Shown piece by piece: positions 14,403 to 22,856 of a stretch of DNA of 27,939 bases. Positions within the stretch are counted from its first letter, which is position 1. Each line of letters begins with the position of its first letter. The stretch spans positions 1-27,939 of the forward strand of contig CAYJFU010000027.1 in the NCBI GenBank assembly GCA_964369445.1, read 5' to 3'. Source of the stretch: CAYJBH01 sp964369445 (lineage in GTDB: Bacteria; Bacillota; Clostridia; Oscillospirales; Ruminococcaceae). The notes under the pieces were generated by a model, which was not told where the DNA came from, made no database searches, and saw only the letters and a list, made by a program, of their open reading frames with translations. The position numbers and the translations under genes were made by a program.

Positions 14403-15326
14403 CTACAAAATGCAAAACAATTTGCGGTACTCGTTGGGTGACATGCTCTCGAGCTTTTTAAACACCTGTGAAAAGTAGGTGTAATCCGAAAACCCCACCA
14501 GATACGACACATCTATAATCTTCAAATGTTTATCGTGCAGGTGCTCTTTTGCCTTGTCAATGCGTATGCGTGCCACTATGTCGGTAAAGTTCATGTCCGT
14601 CTCTTTTTTTAGCAGACGGCTGAGATACCCGGCACTTACATTAAACAATTGTGCCACCTCTGTTAGTGACACATTTTCCGCATACCGCGCCTCTAAAAGA
14701 GCTATAACCTTTTTTACCAGCGGACTTATGTCGTCGCTTATAACTTGCGTTTTAAATGCTTTTATCGCACCGTTAACATACTCCGCTATCTCGACCGGAT
14801 TGTTGCACGCATTTATCTCAGCGGCTAGGTCCGCCGTTGTGTCGGACACGTTTGCAATGTTCATGTTTTTGTTTAGCGCCGTGCATATCTGTATTGCTGT
14901 GGTTTTAAGCTCGGCAAGGCTGTCTGACACAACGGGTGTCTCGGGTTTGTCTGCAGGTGCTGTTGTGAGCGCTTTTTGAACGGCTTGTATCAAGTCATCA
15001 TTTTTTATCGGCTTTAGCAGATACTCCACCGCACCATAATGTATCGCTTTTCTTGCGTACTCAAACTCTTGAAAACCGGTTATAAATATTACCTTTGCCG
15101 TTATACCCTCGACAGTGATTTTTTCAATTAGCTGAATACCTGTCAGTGCCGGCATCTTTATGTCAGATATAATTATGTCAGGTGACAGCGCCTTGATAAG
15201 AGCCCATGCATCAAGTCCGTTTTCCGCCGTACCCACCACCTCGCACCCCAGCGCCGTCCAGTTGATGGTGTCGCTTATCGAACGTCGTATTAACGGATTG
15301 TCATCGCAAATTAATATTTTATACAT
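14403..15326 (-). CDS. AraC-family two-component response regulator (YesN type)
   Basis: DNA-binding partner of the sensor kinase. The receiver domain (residues 1-115) has acidic Asp8/Asp9, phospho-acceptor Asp55 in IIISDIKMP, Thr83 in FITGF and Lys105. A linker of about 90 residues follows, then a C-terminal pair of AraC helix-turn-helix motifs (about 212-305: LTEVAQLFNVSAGYLSRLLKK, then IIDVSYLVGFSDYTYFSQVFKK and SPNEYRK). The ATG at 15326 lies 8 bases inside the kinase gene, so the two are translationally coupled; a GTG one codon earlier is possible. At 307 residues it is shorter than the 500-residue YesN proteins because the linker is short. Likely target: the divergent sugar operon starting at 17472. 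Confidence 0.92.
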   Translation of the reverse strand: MYKILICDDNPLIRRSISDTINWTALGCEVVGTAENGLDAWALIKALSPDIIISDIKMPALTGIQLIEKITVEGITAKVIFITGFQEFEYARKAIHYGAVEYLLKPIKNDDLIQAVQKALTTAPADKPETPVVSDSLAELKTTAIQICTALNKNMNIANVSDTTADLAAEINACNNPVEIAEYVNGAIKAFKTQVISDDISPLVKKVIALLEARYAENVSLTEVAQLFNVSAGYLSRLLKKETDMNFTDIVARIRIDKAKEHLHDKHLKIIDVSYLVGFSDYTYFSQVFKKLESMSPNEYRKLFCIL

Positions 15327-17112
15327 CACTTTCCCCCTGCTCGTTATACGGAAGCAGTATCGCTACGGTGGTGCCCATGTCCTGTGTGCTTTTGATGCTG
15401 GTTCCATATTGCTCGCCGTACAGTATCTGCAACCGCTTGTGGACGCTGTTTATACCTATGTGCTTATCGCTTGCCTCGTTGCCGTCCTGCTCACCCTTTT
15501 GTTGGTTTAGCAAAAGAGCCTCCATAACCTGCTTTGAAATACCGCAACCGTTGTCGGTGACCGCTATAAGTAGATCCTGTGCCACACGCTCCGCCTTTAT
15601 GTGAATAGTAAACCGTGTGGTGCTGTTTTCCAAACCGTGCATGATACAGTTTTCCACAAGCGGTTGCAGTATAAGGCGCGGCACCATCGACGATACGACT
15701 TCCTGATCTACCTCCGTCACTATATCAAGCTTGTCACCGAAATTGAGCTTGTGTATTTCAAGATACTTGCCGGTATACTCAAGTTCCTCGCTAAGAGGTA
15801 TGAATCGCTTGTCCGACTGCATGGTTTGGCGCAAAAGTGAACCTAAAATGCAAATAGCATCGCTTATATCCTTGCAACCGTCCAGTTTTGCCATGCTGTT
15901 TATCGTCTCGAGTGTGTTGCACAAAAAATGCGGGTTTATTTTGGATTGAAGTGCGCTGTACTCAAACTTTAGCGCGCGCAGTTCTTCGTTACGCTGTTTT
16001 GCCTTGGATACATACACGTCTTGGATGAGATCCATGTTGCGTTGACCCATTATGTTAAATGTGTTGATAACGTCGGAAATCTCGTCTTTCTTTTTTGGCA
16101 TTTCAATGCGTTTAAAGCTATCTGCCGTGAAGGTGTTGAGGTGTCGTGTCAGGACATTTAAATTTTTTGTCATCCTGGAAATATAGATGACGGTGAGCAA
16201 AACGGAAAAAAATATGGCAATACCGCACAGCAGTGCAAAATAGTACAGCGTCACCTCGGTGTCGGATAGCAATGCGCTGATAGGGGTAACACTCAACGCA
16301 TAAAGGTTGTCATCATAAAGCGCTCGAGTTTGAATGATGTATCTGTCGCCCTCAAAACTCACATCAAGCACGCCGTGCGACATGTCGGTAACCTGCCCGG
16401 TAGAGCGCAGGTGCGCCAGAATGCGTTCGGTCTGATCGGGAACCACTTGCTGTGGTGTTACGAGTTTCATATCACCGTCGGCAAGGTAAATCTGCTGATC
16501 CGTCTCCAGGTAATATGTCCCGCATTTGTCAAAAAGGTGCTGGGTGTCAACCTGTACGACATGTTTACCACTGTTTACAAAACCGTTGGTTACCGACAGC
16601 AATGACCTCCAAAAATACAGATTGTTTTCGTCATCTATTATCCACTGAACCCTGCCGACGTTGTCCTCATCTATGTCCTGTGAAAAATATTGTTCTATAT
16701 AGGGCGATATGTAGGTGGATTGAACGTTAAATGTGTTGGGTATGTATATTTTGTTGTCGTTTGACAGAATAAAGTTGGATTCAAAAATGCTGTGTGTCCC
16801 TATTAAATCTAAAAACTCAGTTGTGGATTGCATTACTTCAATGTCACTGCGCACGGAAGTGCCCTCTTCAAACAGAATGTCCGCTATCTCGTAATAGATA
16901 ACGTTCTGATTTTGATATGTAATCATGTTTTCGAGTTCGCCCTCAAAAACAAGCGACACCTGATTTATTATGTCAGTGGAAAAATCAATTGCCCTGTTGA
17001 CGGTATTGCTGTAGGTTATTATATAGTTGACGGTTGTCAGCAATGTCGACACCACCAGTATGAGTACGATATTTGTAATTAAAAGTTTTGCTTTTATGCT
17101 ATGAAGTTTCAT
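15319..17112 (-). CDS. Sensor histidine kinase of the YesM/LytS type
   Basis: Membrane kinase that senses an extracellular signal and phosphorylates the overlapping AraC-type regulator. Order in 597 residues: helix 1 at 9-31, an extracytoplasmic sensor of about 255 residues (Cache-like, not classified further), helix 2 at about 288-312, HAMP (about 310-362), a His_kinase domain with phosphorylated His395 in QSKINPHFLCNTLETINSM, and an ATPase domain with VENCIMHG (487-494), DNGCGI (520-525) and HIGINSVHKRL (551-561). The start ATG at 17112 follows an AAAGGG site. That site belongs to repeat element C, so the translation signal comes from the element. In Bacillota such pairs commonly sit beside, and control, carbohydrate ABC operons. 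Confidence 0.93.
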   Translation of the reverse strand: MKLHSIKAKLLITNIVLILVVSTLLTTVNYIITYSNTVNRAIDFSTDIINQVSLVFEGELENMITYQNQNVIYYEIADILFEEGTSVRSDIEVMQSTTEFLDLIGTHSIFESNFILSNDNKIYIPNTFNVQSTYISPYIEQYFSQDIDEDNVGRVQWIIDDENNLYFWRSLLSVTNGFVNSGKHVVQVDTQHLFDKCGTYYLETDQQIYLADGDMKLVTPQQVVPDQTERILAHLRSTGQVTDMSHGVLDVSFEGDRYIIQTRALYDDNLYALSVTPISALLSDTEVTLYYFALLCGIAIFFSVLLTVIYISRMTKNLNVLTRHLNTFTADSFKRIEMPKKKDEISDVINTFNIMGQRNMDLIQDVYVSKAKQRNEELRALKFEYSALQSKINPHFLCNTLETINSMAKLDGCKDISDAICILGSLLRQTMQSDKRFIPLSEELEYTGKYLEIHKLNFGDKLDIVTEVDQEVVSSMVPRLILQPLVENCIMHGLENSTTRFTIHIKAERVAQDLLIAVTDNGCGISKQVMEALLLNQQKGEQDGNEASDKHIGINSVHKRLQILYGEQYGTSIKSTQDMGTTVAILLPYNEQGESDV

Positions 17113-17120
17113 ATGGATTT

Positions 17121-17192
17121 CCCTTTTGTGGAATGTGAATTACGCTAACTCAGTAGAGCGGAAAATCTGTTGGCTTAACACTCGTGTCAATT
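17121..17192 (-). repeat. Palindromic element family, copy C (truncated left half)
   Basis: Read on the minus strand, this stretch runs TTGACACGAGTGTTAAGCC, AGATTTTCC, CTCTACTGAGTTAGCGTAA and then the core TTCACATTCCACAA (plus-strand 17126-17139) followed by AAGGG. The same motifs occur in the same order in copy B. The right half is missing: the kinase gene begins where it should lie. The core plus AAAAGGG is within the kinase's leader, 8 bases from its ATG. Confidence 0.55.
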
Positions 17193-17240
17193 CTATCCGG
17201 TGCGCAGCCCCGGTATAGCAGTTACAGACATTGTATAACT

Positions 17241-17269
17241 ATGATAGTGTAACAATAAAAAAAATACAA
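17241..17269 (-). promoter_or_regulatory. Probable promoter of the sensor kinase operon
   Basis: On the minus strand, TTGTAT (17269 to 17264) is followed after 17 bases by TATCAT (17246 to 17241). Transcription would start near 17234 and run through repeat copy C into the kinase gene. Confidence 0.5.
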
Positions 17270-17324
17270 GTACAGATTGTAATAAAATTGGCCGTAAACG
17301 CATTTTAAACACATCTTTGTGCAA

Positions 17325-17347
17325 TTTTACTAAAATATTTAGTGAAA
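17325..17347. promoter_or_regulatory. 23-bp inverted repeat in the divergent promoter region, candidate operator
   Basis: TTTTACTAAA, a 3-base centre ATA, then TTTAGTGAAA: 9 of 10 arm positions are symmetric. It lies between the kinase promoter and the binding-protein promoter, about 50-70 bases upstream of the latter's -35 box. That is a usual place for an activator site. The bound protein cannot be named. Confidence 0.35.
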
Positions 17348-17396
17348 TTTATACCTTCAAAGGTCAAAATATTAAATAATAGGTAAAAATTTTATA

Positions 17397-17425
17397 TTGA
17401 AGATGTGTTTGATTTTTGATACCAT
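17397..17425 (+). promoter_or_regulatory. Weak sigma-A-type promoter of the second sugar operon
   Basis: TTGAAG (17397-17402) and TACCAT (17420-17425) are separated by 17 bases. Each box matches consensus at four of six positions, as expected for an activator-dependent promoter. The leader to the ATG at 17472 would be about 40 bases. Confidence 0.45.
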
Positions 17426-17471
17426 TTCATTAAAGAAAACACACAAAAATTTTGCAGGAGGAGTAATACCG

Positions 17472-18812
17472 ATGAAAAAGACATTCGCACTACTACTTTG
17501 CATAGCACTGTTTGCAACGCTCATAACAGGCTGTGCACCTAGCGTCAACACCGAAAGCGAAGCCGCACCGGCGGCCGAAAGCGAGGCACCGGCAGAGCAA
17601 GAAGAGGCACCCGCCGAGGGAGAGCCTGTCACGTTACAGTTTGTACATCTTATGAACTCACCGTTCACCGAAAGCATCGACCGCATGACAGATAAATACA
17701 CAGAGCTTAACCCGAGCATCACATTTGAGAGTGAAGTTTTAAAAGCTGATGCACGTTACACCGTTTTGTCCACCAGAATAGCCTCCGGCGAGACACCTGA
17801 CATATTCATGAGCGTTGAGAGCGGTCCATCCATGTCCATGTGGGCAGACGCGGCAGTTGACCTAAGCAACGAGACATGGTGGGACAACATCACGCCGGCG
17901 GCTATCCCAATGGTGGAATACGAGGGCAAGCGCATTGCACTTCCTTTCAACACCAACGTCTGGGGACTGCTTTACAACAAAGATGTCTTTGCCGAGGTTG
18001 GAATAACCGAAATGCCGACAACACTTTCCGAATTGCAGGCTGTAGCTGATCAACTTGAGGCGGCAGGTATAACTCCTTTCGGCGCCGGATTTAAGGATGC
18101 ATGGGTAGGTCAGCATCTGTTGCAACATCCGTTCGGGTTTGACATCGGCAGTTATTCTGATATCAATGCGCGCTTTGCGGAATATAACGCAGGCACAGCG
18201 CTTGTAACCGACGACACATGGTTGCCCAAATTGATGGACATGTACGAAGTTGTAAAAAACAACTGCCAAGAAAACCCGTTTAACACCGATTCCACCATGC
18301 AGTATCAAATGCTTGCAACAGGCGAAGTCGGCATGATAATTCAGGGTGACTGGGCAGAGGCACCGGCAAGATTGATAGATCCCGAAACAAACATAGGTAT
18401 AGCGTTGCTCCCGATGTCGGAAGATCCGGCAGATGCAAAGATATTCACACAATACGCCGCACGTACAATATTTGTAGGTAAAGGTGACCACGTAGAGCAG
18501 AGCCTTGACTTTATCGAGTGGCTTGCGTCCGACCCGTGGGTTGTAGAGTGGTACAACACAGATTTCAAACAACTTGCACCCATTAACGGCGTTGCACCGA
18601 CAGGCAGCGACATTCAGATAGTTGAAGACGGTGCAAAACTTGCCGCAGTCGAGGCAAATGTTGCACCGTGGGGCAAAACGCTTGTTCCACCCGAGCTGTT
18701 TGCTGAGTTCCCGTCCATACAAGAGGACTTCCTGCTTGACACCAAGACAAAAGAAGAGGTTGTGCAGGAGATAAGCGACAAGTGGCAAGAGTACGCCGCT
18801 AACAACAGCTAG
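17472..18812 (+). CDS. Extracellular sugar-binding lipoprotein of the second CUT1 importer
   Basis: Substrate-capturing subunit for the permeases at 19185 and 20078. The ATG at 17472 follows AGGAGGAG; the frame extends upstream without a start signal. A signal peptide with lipobox LITGC (Cys21) is followed by an Ala/Glu/Pro-rich spacer to about residue 55. The rest fits the family-1 binding-protein fold (COG1653), with IASGETPDIFMSVE, LPFNTNVWGLLYNKDVF and TGEVGMIIQGDWAE. It is 446 residues long, normal for the family. Its position resembles E. coli ycjN, the binding protein associated with the YcjM phosphorylase. The substrate is probably a glucosylated small molecule, by inference from the neighbouring phosphorylase. 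Confidence 0.9.
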   Translation: MKKTFALLLCIALFATLITGCAPSVNTESEAAPAAESEAPAEQEEAPAEGEPVTLQFVHLMNSPFTESIDRMTDKYTELNPSITFESEVLKADARYTVLSTRIASGETPDIFMSVESGPSMSMWADAAVDLSNETWWDNITPAAIPMVEYEGKRIALPFNTNVWGLLYNKDVFAEVGITEMPTTLSELQAVADQLEAAGITPFGAGFKDAWVGQHLLQHPFGFDIGSYSDINARFAEYNAGTALVTDDTWLPKLMDMYEVVKNNCQENPFNTDSTMQYQMLATGEVGMIIQGDWAEAPARLIDPETNIGIALLPMSEDPADAKIFTQYAARTIFVGKGDHVEQSLDFIEWLASDPWVVEWYNTDFKQLAPINGVAPTGSDIQIVEDGAKLAAVEANVAPWGKTLVPPELFAEFPSIQEDFLLDTKTKEEVVQEISDKWQEYAANNS

Positions 18813-18854
18813 ATTGTCTAAAACACAAGAATATTTTTTAGTCAAAACATGATG

Positions 18855-18901
18855 GTTTTGGGTTGCTCCCCTCGCCGGTGGTGGGGGGAGCAACCCAAGA
18901 C
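18855..18901 (+). terminator. Strong stem-loop between binding protein and permease genes
   Basis: TTGGGTTGCTCCCC (18858-18871) pairs perfectly with GGGGAGCAACCCAA (18885-18898), and the stem extends three more base pairs outward. The loop is 13 bases and A-rich sequence follows, not a T-run. It therefore looks more like a 3' stabiliser or processing site for the binding-protein mRNA than a full terminator. Confidence 0.6.
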
Positions 18902-19019
18902 AAAACAAAATTGAAAAACTCATTCGGCGGTTTTGTTCACTTAATATGAAAAAATATTGTTTGCCGGGGTTATCGCATTTGTGGAAATCATTGTCAGTTT
19001 GTACAAAAGTTTGCTGTGC

Positions 19020-19051
19020 TTTAGATTGCTTCCTCCGGGTGACAATCTAAA
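19020..19051. repeat. 9-bp inverted repeat in the 372-base leader of the permease pair
   Basis: TTTAGATTG (19020-19028) and CAATCTAAA (19043-19051) flank CTTCCTCCGGGTGA. The loop motif CTCCGGGTGACAA resembles TTCCGAGTAACGACAA in the palindrome at 22700-22813. Apart from this and the stem-loop at 18855, the gap 18813-19184 holds no gene. A TATACT box at 19134-19139 has no good -35 partner. Confidence 0.5.
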
Positions 19052-19184
19052 TGTAACAAAAATTGAACAATTTGCCTTTATTGCGACAGCTTCAAAAAGA
19101 AAAACAGGTTCATTTTCGAGGGCATTATGATGTTATACTCACTTTAACCTAACAAAATCCATTCGGCAACAAGGAGGCCTGTCT

Positions 19185-20069
19185 ATGAAAACAAAGAAAA
19201 AATGGCGTGCCAATTTAGAAATGCTGTTATTTAGCGCCCCTGCTATAATAATGGTGGTTCTTTTTGTGCACATCCCACTGCTTAACGGCATGGGATATTC
19301 CCTTTACGACTGGGACGGCGTCTCCAATGACGCCACATTTGTCGGTCTTGGTAACTTTATCGACCTTTTATCTGATGAGTTCTTTTTGGGAAGCATCGGT
19401 TATTCGCTTATCTATGCACTGACAAACGTTGTTTTTATCAATGTTTTCGCGGTGTTTTTAGCGGAGTTTTTAAGCGACAAAAAAATGAAGATAGGCGGCA
19501 TTATGAGAACGGTGTTTTTTGCGCCCAACGTTGTGTCGCTCGTCGTTACAGCTATGATATGGATGTTTATATTCTCGACGGCTTTTGCAAGCTTTGTCAC
19601 CGCCACAGGCTGGGAGTTTATGAACATCGACTGGTTTGGCAACACGACCAACGCACGTCTTGTACTGTTTATTGTCACCTCATGGGTCACCACCGGTTAT
19701 CTTATGATAATTTACGTTGCGGGTCTTAATGCAATTGATACTTCAATACTTGAATCCGCAAGCATTGACGGTTGTTCGCGCTTTAAGATGTTTATGTCGA
19801 TAAAACTTCCCCTGCTCATGCCCTCCGTCGTCATATGCGTGTTCTGGATGACCCTTTACTCCCTTAAAAGCTTTGACTTGCCCTATGTTTTGACCGGAGG
19901 CGCACCGTCCAACACGACACAGACACTGCCGATGAATATGTACGCAACGGCTTACCAGTACTCGCAGTACGGTTATGCCAGTGCAAAGGGTATTGTGCTG
20001 TTCCTGCTCATACTTGTAGTGACGGTTATCGAGCTCAAGATACTTAAAAAACGCGAAGTGCAGGTATAG
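19185..20069 (+). CDS. CUT1 ABC sugar permease, MalF/UgpA type (second importer)
   Basis: Membrane subunit that begins the permease pair. About six helices are visible in 294 residues, with the EAA docking loop at 190-210 (ESASIDGCSRFKMF then IKLPL; Ser replaces the first Ala) and the family's VLTGGAPSNTT loop near 236-246. The ATG at 19185 follows AAGGAGG, a strong ribosome binding site. It corresponds by position to E. coli ycjO. No cognate ATPase is encoded nearby. The 372-base leader with hairpins separates its expression from that of the binding protein. Confidence 0.9.
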   Translation: MKTKKKWRANLEMLLFSAPAIIMVVLFVHIPLLNGMGYSLYDWDGVSNDATFVGLGNFIDLLSDEFFLGSIGYSLIYALTNVVFINVFAVFLAEFLSDKKMKIGGIMRTVFFAPNVVSLVVTAMIWMFIFSTAFASFVTATGWEFMNIDWFGNTTNARLVLFIVTSWVTTGYLMIIYVAGLNAIDTSILESASIDGCSRFKMFMSIKLPLLMPSVVICVFWMTLYSLKSFDLPYVLTGGAPSNTTQTLPMNMYATAYQYSQYGYASAKGIVLFLLILVVTVIELKILKKREVQV

Positions 20070-20077
20070 GTGGTATC

Positions 20078-20899
20078 ATGAAAAAAACCGTAAAAATTGT
20101 AACTAACATTCTTATTGTCCTTTTGGGGCTTGTGTTTATAGCACCTATCCTGCTTGTGATAATCAACTCCTTTAAAAGTTACGGTGAGATATACACATCA
20201 CCGTTTTCGCTCCCGACCGAGTGGCATGTGGAAAATTACATTAAGGTGTTTACCGACATGGACTACCCGCGCAAGCTGTTAAACTCGCTTATGACCACCG
20301 TTGTGCCGTTGCCGTTTATCCTTGTGATAGGTTCGATGGCGGCATACAAGCTACAGCGCACCCACACAAAATTGTCCACCATAGTCTTTTACGTCATGGT
20401 ATCCACCATGCTCATACCGATAAGCGTTATCATGGTACCGCTGTTGACACAGATGGCAAATGCTGGTTTGACCGACTCACTGTTTGGAATTATACTAATT
20501 TATATAGGCTTTCAGACACCGTTTACGATATTTTTGTATCACGGTTTTGTAAAAAACATTTCGCTTTCAATAGAGGAATCAGCAACTATCGACGGTTGCA
20601 ACAGCATCCAGACATTCTTTTTTATCGTGTTCCCCATGCTGAAACCCATCACCGCAACTATTACGGTACTGCTGTCACTCACGTTCTGGAACGACTTTTT
20701 CCTACCGATGTTGATGATACACAGCAAGGCGAACCGCACACTGCCGCTCGAAGCGTTCCGCTACCTCGGTGAAGCAATGAAAGACTGGCCCATGCTACTG
20801 CCTGCCGCTGTACTGCTTTCACTTCCGATATTTATAATATTCTTTATATTCCAGCGTTACATACTTGACGGTGTAGGTCAAGGCGCAGTTAAAGGTTAA
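20078..20899 (+). CDS. CUT1 ABC sugar permease, MalG/UgpE type (second importer)
   Basis: Partner permease starting 8 bases after the previous stop, with GGTGG as ribosome binding site. In 273 residues it has an N-terminal helix at 8-30, six helices in total, the EAA loop at 166-187 (EESATIDGCNSIQTFFFIVFPM) and the C-terminal GAVKG typical of MalG-like subunits. It corresponds by position to E. coli ycjP. The phosphorylase gene starts 17 bases after its stop, so import and cleavage are on one transcript. Confidence 0.9.
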   Translation: MKKTVKIVTNILIVLLGLVFIAPILLVIINSFKSYGEIYTSPFSLPTEWHVENYIKVFTDMDYPRKLLNSLMTTVVPLPFILVIGSMAAYKLQRTHTKLSTIVFYVMVSTMLIPISVIMVPLLTQMANAGLTDSLFGIILIYIGFQTPFTIFLYHGFVKNISLSIEESATIDGCNSIQTFFFIVFPMLKPITATITVLLSLTFWNDFFLPMLMIHSKANRTLPLEAFRYLGEAMKDWPMLLPAAVLLSLPIFIIFFIFQRYILDGVGQGAVKG

Positions 20900-20916
20900 G
20901 ACGAAAGGGAAAAACC

Positions 20917-22680
20917 ATGGACAAAACAAAACACTTAAACTCAATAAAAGAAAAACTTGACTTTGTGTACGGAGAAGCTACAGCCGCCACATTGTTTGAT
21001 GAACTTAAAATTATGGTGCGCGACTACAGCGAACGCATTGAAAAACGCAAGGCAGAGGGTGGCTATGGCAAAAAGCTGTCCCCCAAAATGACACAAAATG
21101 ATGCGATACTGATAACATACGGCGACCAGATTGCCGGCGATAAGGACAACACGGCACTAGCAAACCTTAAAGTGTTTTCCGACAAATACTTAAAGGATAT
21201 GATAAGTGCGATACACATCCTGCCGTTTTTTCCATACTCCTCCGACGATGGGTTTTCCGTTATAGATTACCTGAAAGTCAACGAGGACATGGGAAACTGG
21301 GGTGATATTGACCGCCTGACAGAGAATTTTAGGGTCATGTTTGACTACGTCGCAAACCACATGTCCTCACAGAGTGAGTGGTTTAAGGGCTACTTGAATA
21401 AAGAAGAGCAATACGCGGATTACTTTACAAGTGTAGAGGGCAATCCCGACCTGTCGGGGGTGGTTCGCCCAAGAGCGCACCCACTGCTGACAAGCTACAA
21501 CGACAAGGACGGCAAAGAGGTTAAGGTTTGGACAACTTTCAGTGCCGACCAGGTGGACATTAACTATGAAAACCCCAAGGTGTTTTTGGTTATGTCCAAA
21601 ATACTGCTGGAGTATTATCTGCACGGTGCCTCACTGGTGCGCCTTGATGCCATCCTGTACATGTGGAAGATAATAGGAACCGAGTGCGCTCATCTGGAAC
21701 AGACACACACTATAATAAAGATATGGCGTGACTTGACCGAACTCGTAATGCCCGAGGGCATCATACTTGCAGAGGTCAGCGCGCCCCACGTCAAAAACAT
21801 GACCTACCTCGGCAACGGCACCGATGAGTGCCACATGATTTACCAATTCCCCCTTGCACCGCTCACACTGTACAGCTTTTTAAAACAGGATGCCTCGATA
21901 ATGACAAAGTGGGCAGCAGGTATTGAGGTGCCGGACAAAAAGGCGACATTTTTCAACCTGCTTGCTTGCCACGACGGCATAGGTGTGATGCCGGCACGCG
22001 GCATACTGCCGGAGGAAGAGATAATCTGGCTTGCGGATGAGATGAAAAAACGCGGTGGCGATGTCTCTTACAAGGCAAACAGCGACGGCAGTGAAAGTCC
22101 ATATGAACTTAACATCGTCTACCGTGATGCTATAAAGGATATATCGGCGAGTGATGAAATAAATACAAAGCGCTTTGTATGCGCCTATGCCATAGTGCTT
22201 GCTATGAGAGGTGTGCCGGGTCTTTACATACATGCTCTTTTAGGCTCCTACAACTCACCTGAAGAGGTGGCGAGAACCGGCATTAAACGTTCGATAAACC
22301 GCAAAAAGTTTGAAATGGAGCAGATATCCAAAGAGGTTGAAAGCAATACGGGTTACCGCAGTGCTGTAATAGAAGCATTTAAAGCGATGCTGTCGGCACG
22401 CAAGGGTATAGCGGCATTTGATCCTTACGGTGACATGTGTGTTGTCGATGCAGGCAGTGACTGCTTTGTCATACTGCGCAAAAACAGCGACGGTAAGTCA
22501 GCACTTGCCATATATAACGTCACGGAAAAACCGGTAGAGGTTAAGGTGAGCATGGGCAACTATGGCTACTTTAACGGGTGCTACACCGCAAAAGCTGTGT
22601 TTTGCAAGGACAGTGTCGATATAAAAGACGGCAGTTTTTGCTATACGCTTCCGGCATACGGCTTTGAGTGGTTTGAATAG
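20917..22680 (+). CDS. GH13 subfamily 18 phosphorylase, YcjM-like (probable glucosylglycerate phosphorylase)
   Basis: Glycoside phosphorylase that uses phosphate to cleave an alpha-glucoside, giving glucose-1-phosphate. The ATG at 20917 follows GAAAGGG; 587 residues, close to family length. Visible motifs: LPFFPYSSDDGFSVIDY (102-118), VANHMS, nucleophile Asp244 in VRLDAILYMWK, then GTECAHLEQTH, acid/base Glu286 in ILAEVSAPH, and the third carboxylate Asp353 in LLACHDGIGVMP. The RLDAxxxMWK...GTxCxHLExTH arrangement is like E. coli YcjM (glucosylglycerate phosphorylase) more than plain sucrose phosphorylase. The gene order binding protein, permease, permease, phosphorylase mirrors the ycj cluster. 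Sucrose, sucrose-phosphate or glucosylglycerol specificity cannot be excluded. It is cytoplasmic, with no signal peptide. Confidence 0.87.
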   Translation: MDKTKHLNSIKEKLDFVYGEATAATLFDELKIMVRDYSERIEKRKAEGGYGKKLSPKMTQNDAILITYGDQIAGDKDNTALANLKVFSDKYLKDMISAIHILPFFPYSSDDGFSVIDYLKVNEDMGNWGDIDRLTENFRVMFDYVANHMSSQSEWFKGYLNKEEQYADYFTSVEGNPDLSGVVRPRAHPLLTSYNDKDGKEVKVWTTFSADQVDINYENPKVFLVMSKILLEYYLHGASLVRLDAILYMWKIIGTECAHLEQTHTIIKIWRDLTELVMPEGIILAEVSAPHVKNMTYLGNGTDECHMIYQFPLAPLTLYSFLKQDASIMTKWAAGIEVPDKKATFFNLLACHDGIGVMPARGILPEEEIIWLADEMKKRGGDVSYKANSDGSESPYELNIVYRDAIKDISASDEINTKRFVCAYAIVLAMRGVPGLYIHALLGSYNSPEEVARTGIKRSINRKKFEMEQISKEVESNTGYRSAVIEAFKAMLSARKGIAAFDPYGDMCVVDAGSDCFVILRKNSDGKSALAIYNVTEKPVEVKVSMGNYGYFNGCYTAKAVFCKDSVDIKDGSFCYTLPAYGFEWFE

Positions 22681-22699
22681 TCGTTCCATTTGAAAAATG

Positions 22700-22813
22700 C
22701 CACAAGATTGTCGAGCAGAAATTTCGACTATCAAGGCTGAGGAGTGAGCAATGCTTTGTGCATTCCGAGTAACGACAACAAAGATAGGCAAAGTTTCTGC
22801 CGAGAAGATGTGG
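22700..22813. repeat. Long imperfect intergenic palindrome (114 bp)
   Basis: CCACA at 22700 and TTGTCGAGCAGAAATTTCGA (from 22708) are mirrored by GATAGGCAAAGTTTCTGCCG ending in GAGAA and TGTGG at 22813. The centre has AATGC-TTTGT-GCATT. It could fold into one long hairpin between the phosphorylase and UroD-like genes. It does not carry the TTCACATTCCACAA core of copies A-D, so it is listed apart. Confidence 0.55.
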
Positions 22814-22856
22814 TGGTTTTTATGTTGAATGACGATAGTTTAAATAGGGGGAAAAC

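Noticed and set aside
17862..18923. 353-residue minus-strand open frame
   Set aside because: Complete antisense shadow of the second binding-protein gene, Cys-rich and unlike any protein; caused by codon bias.
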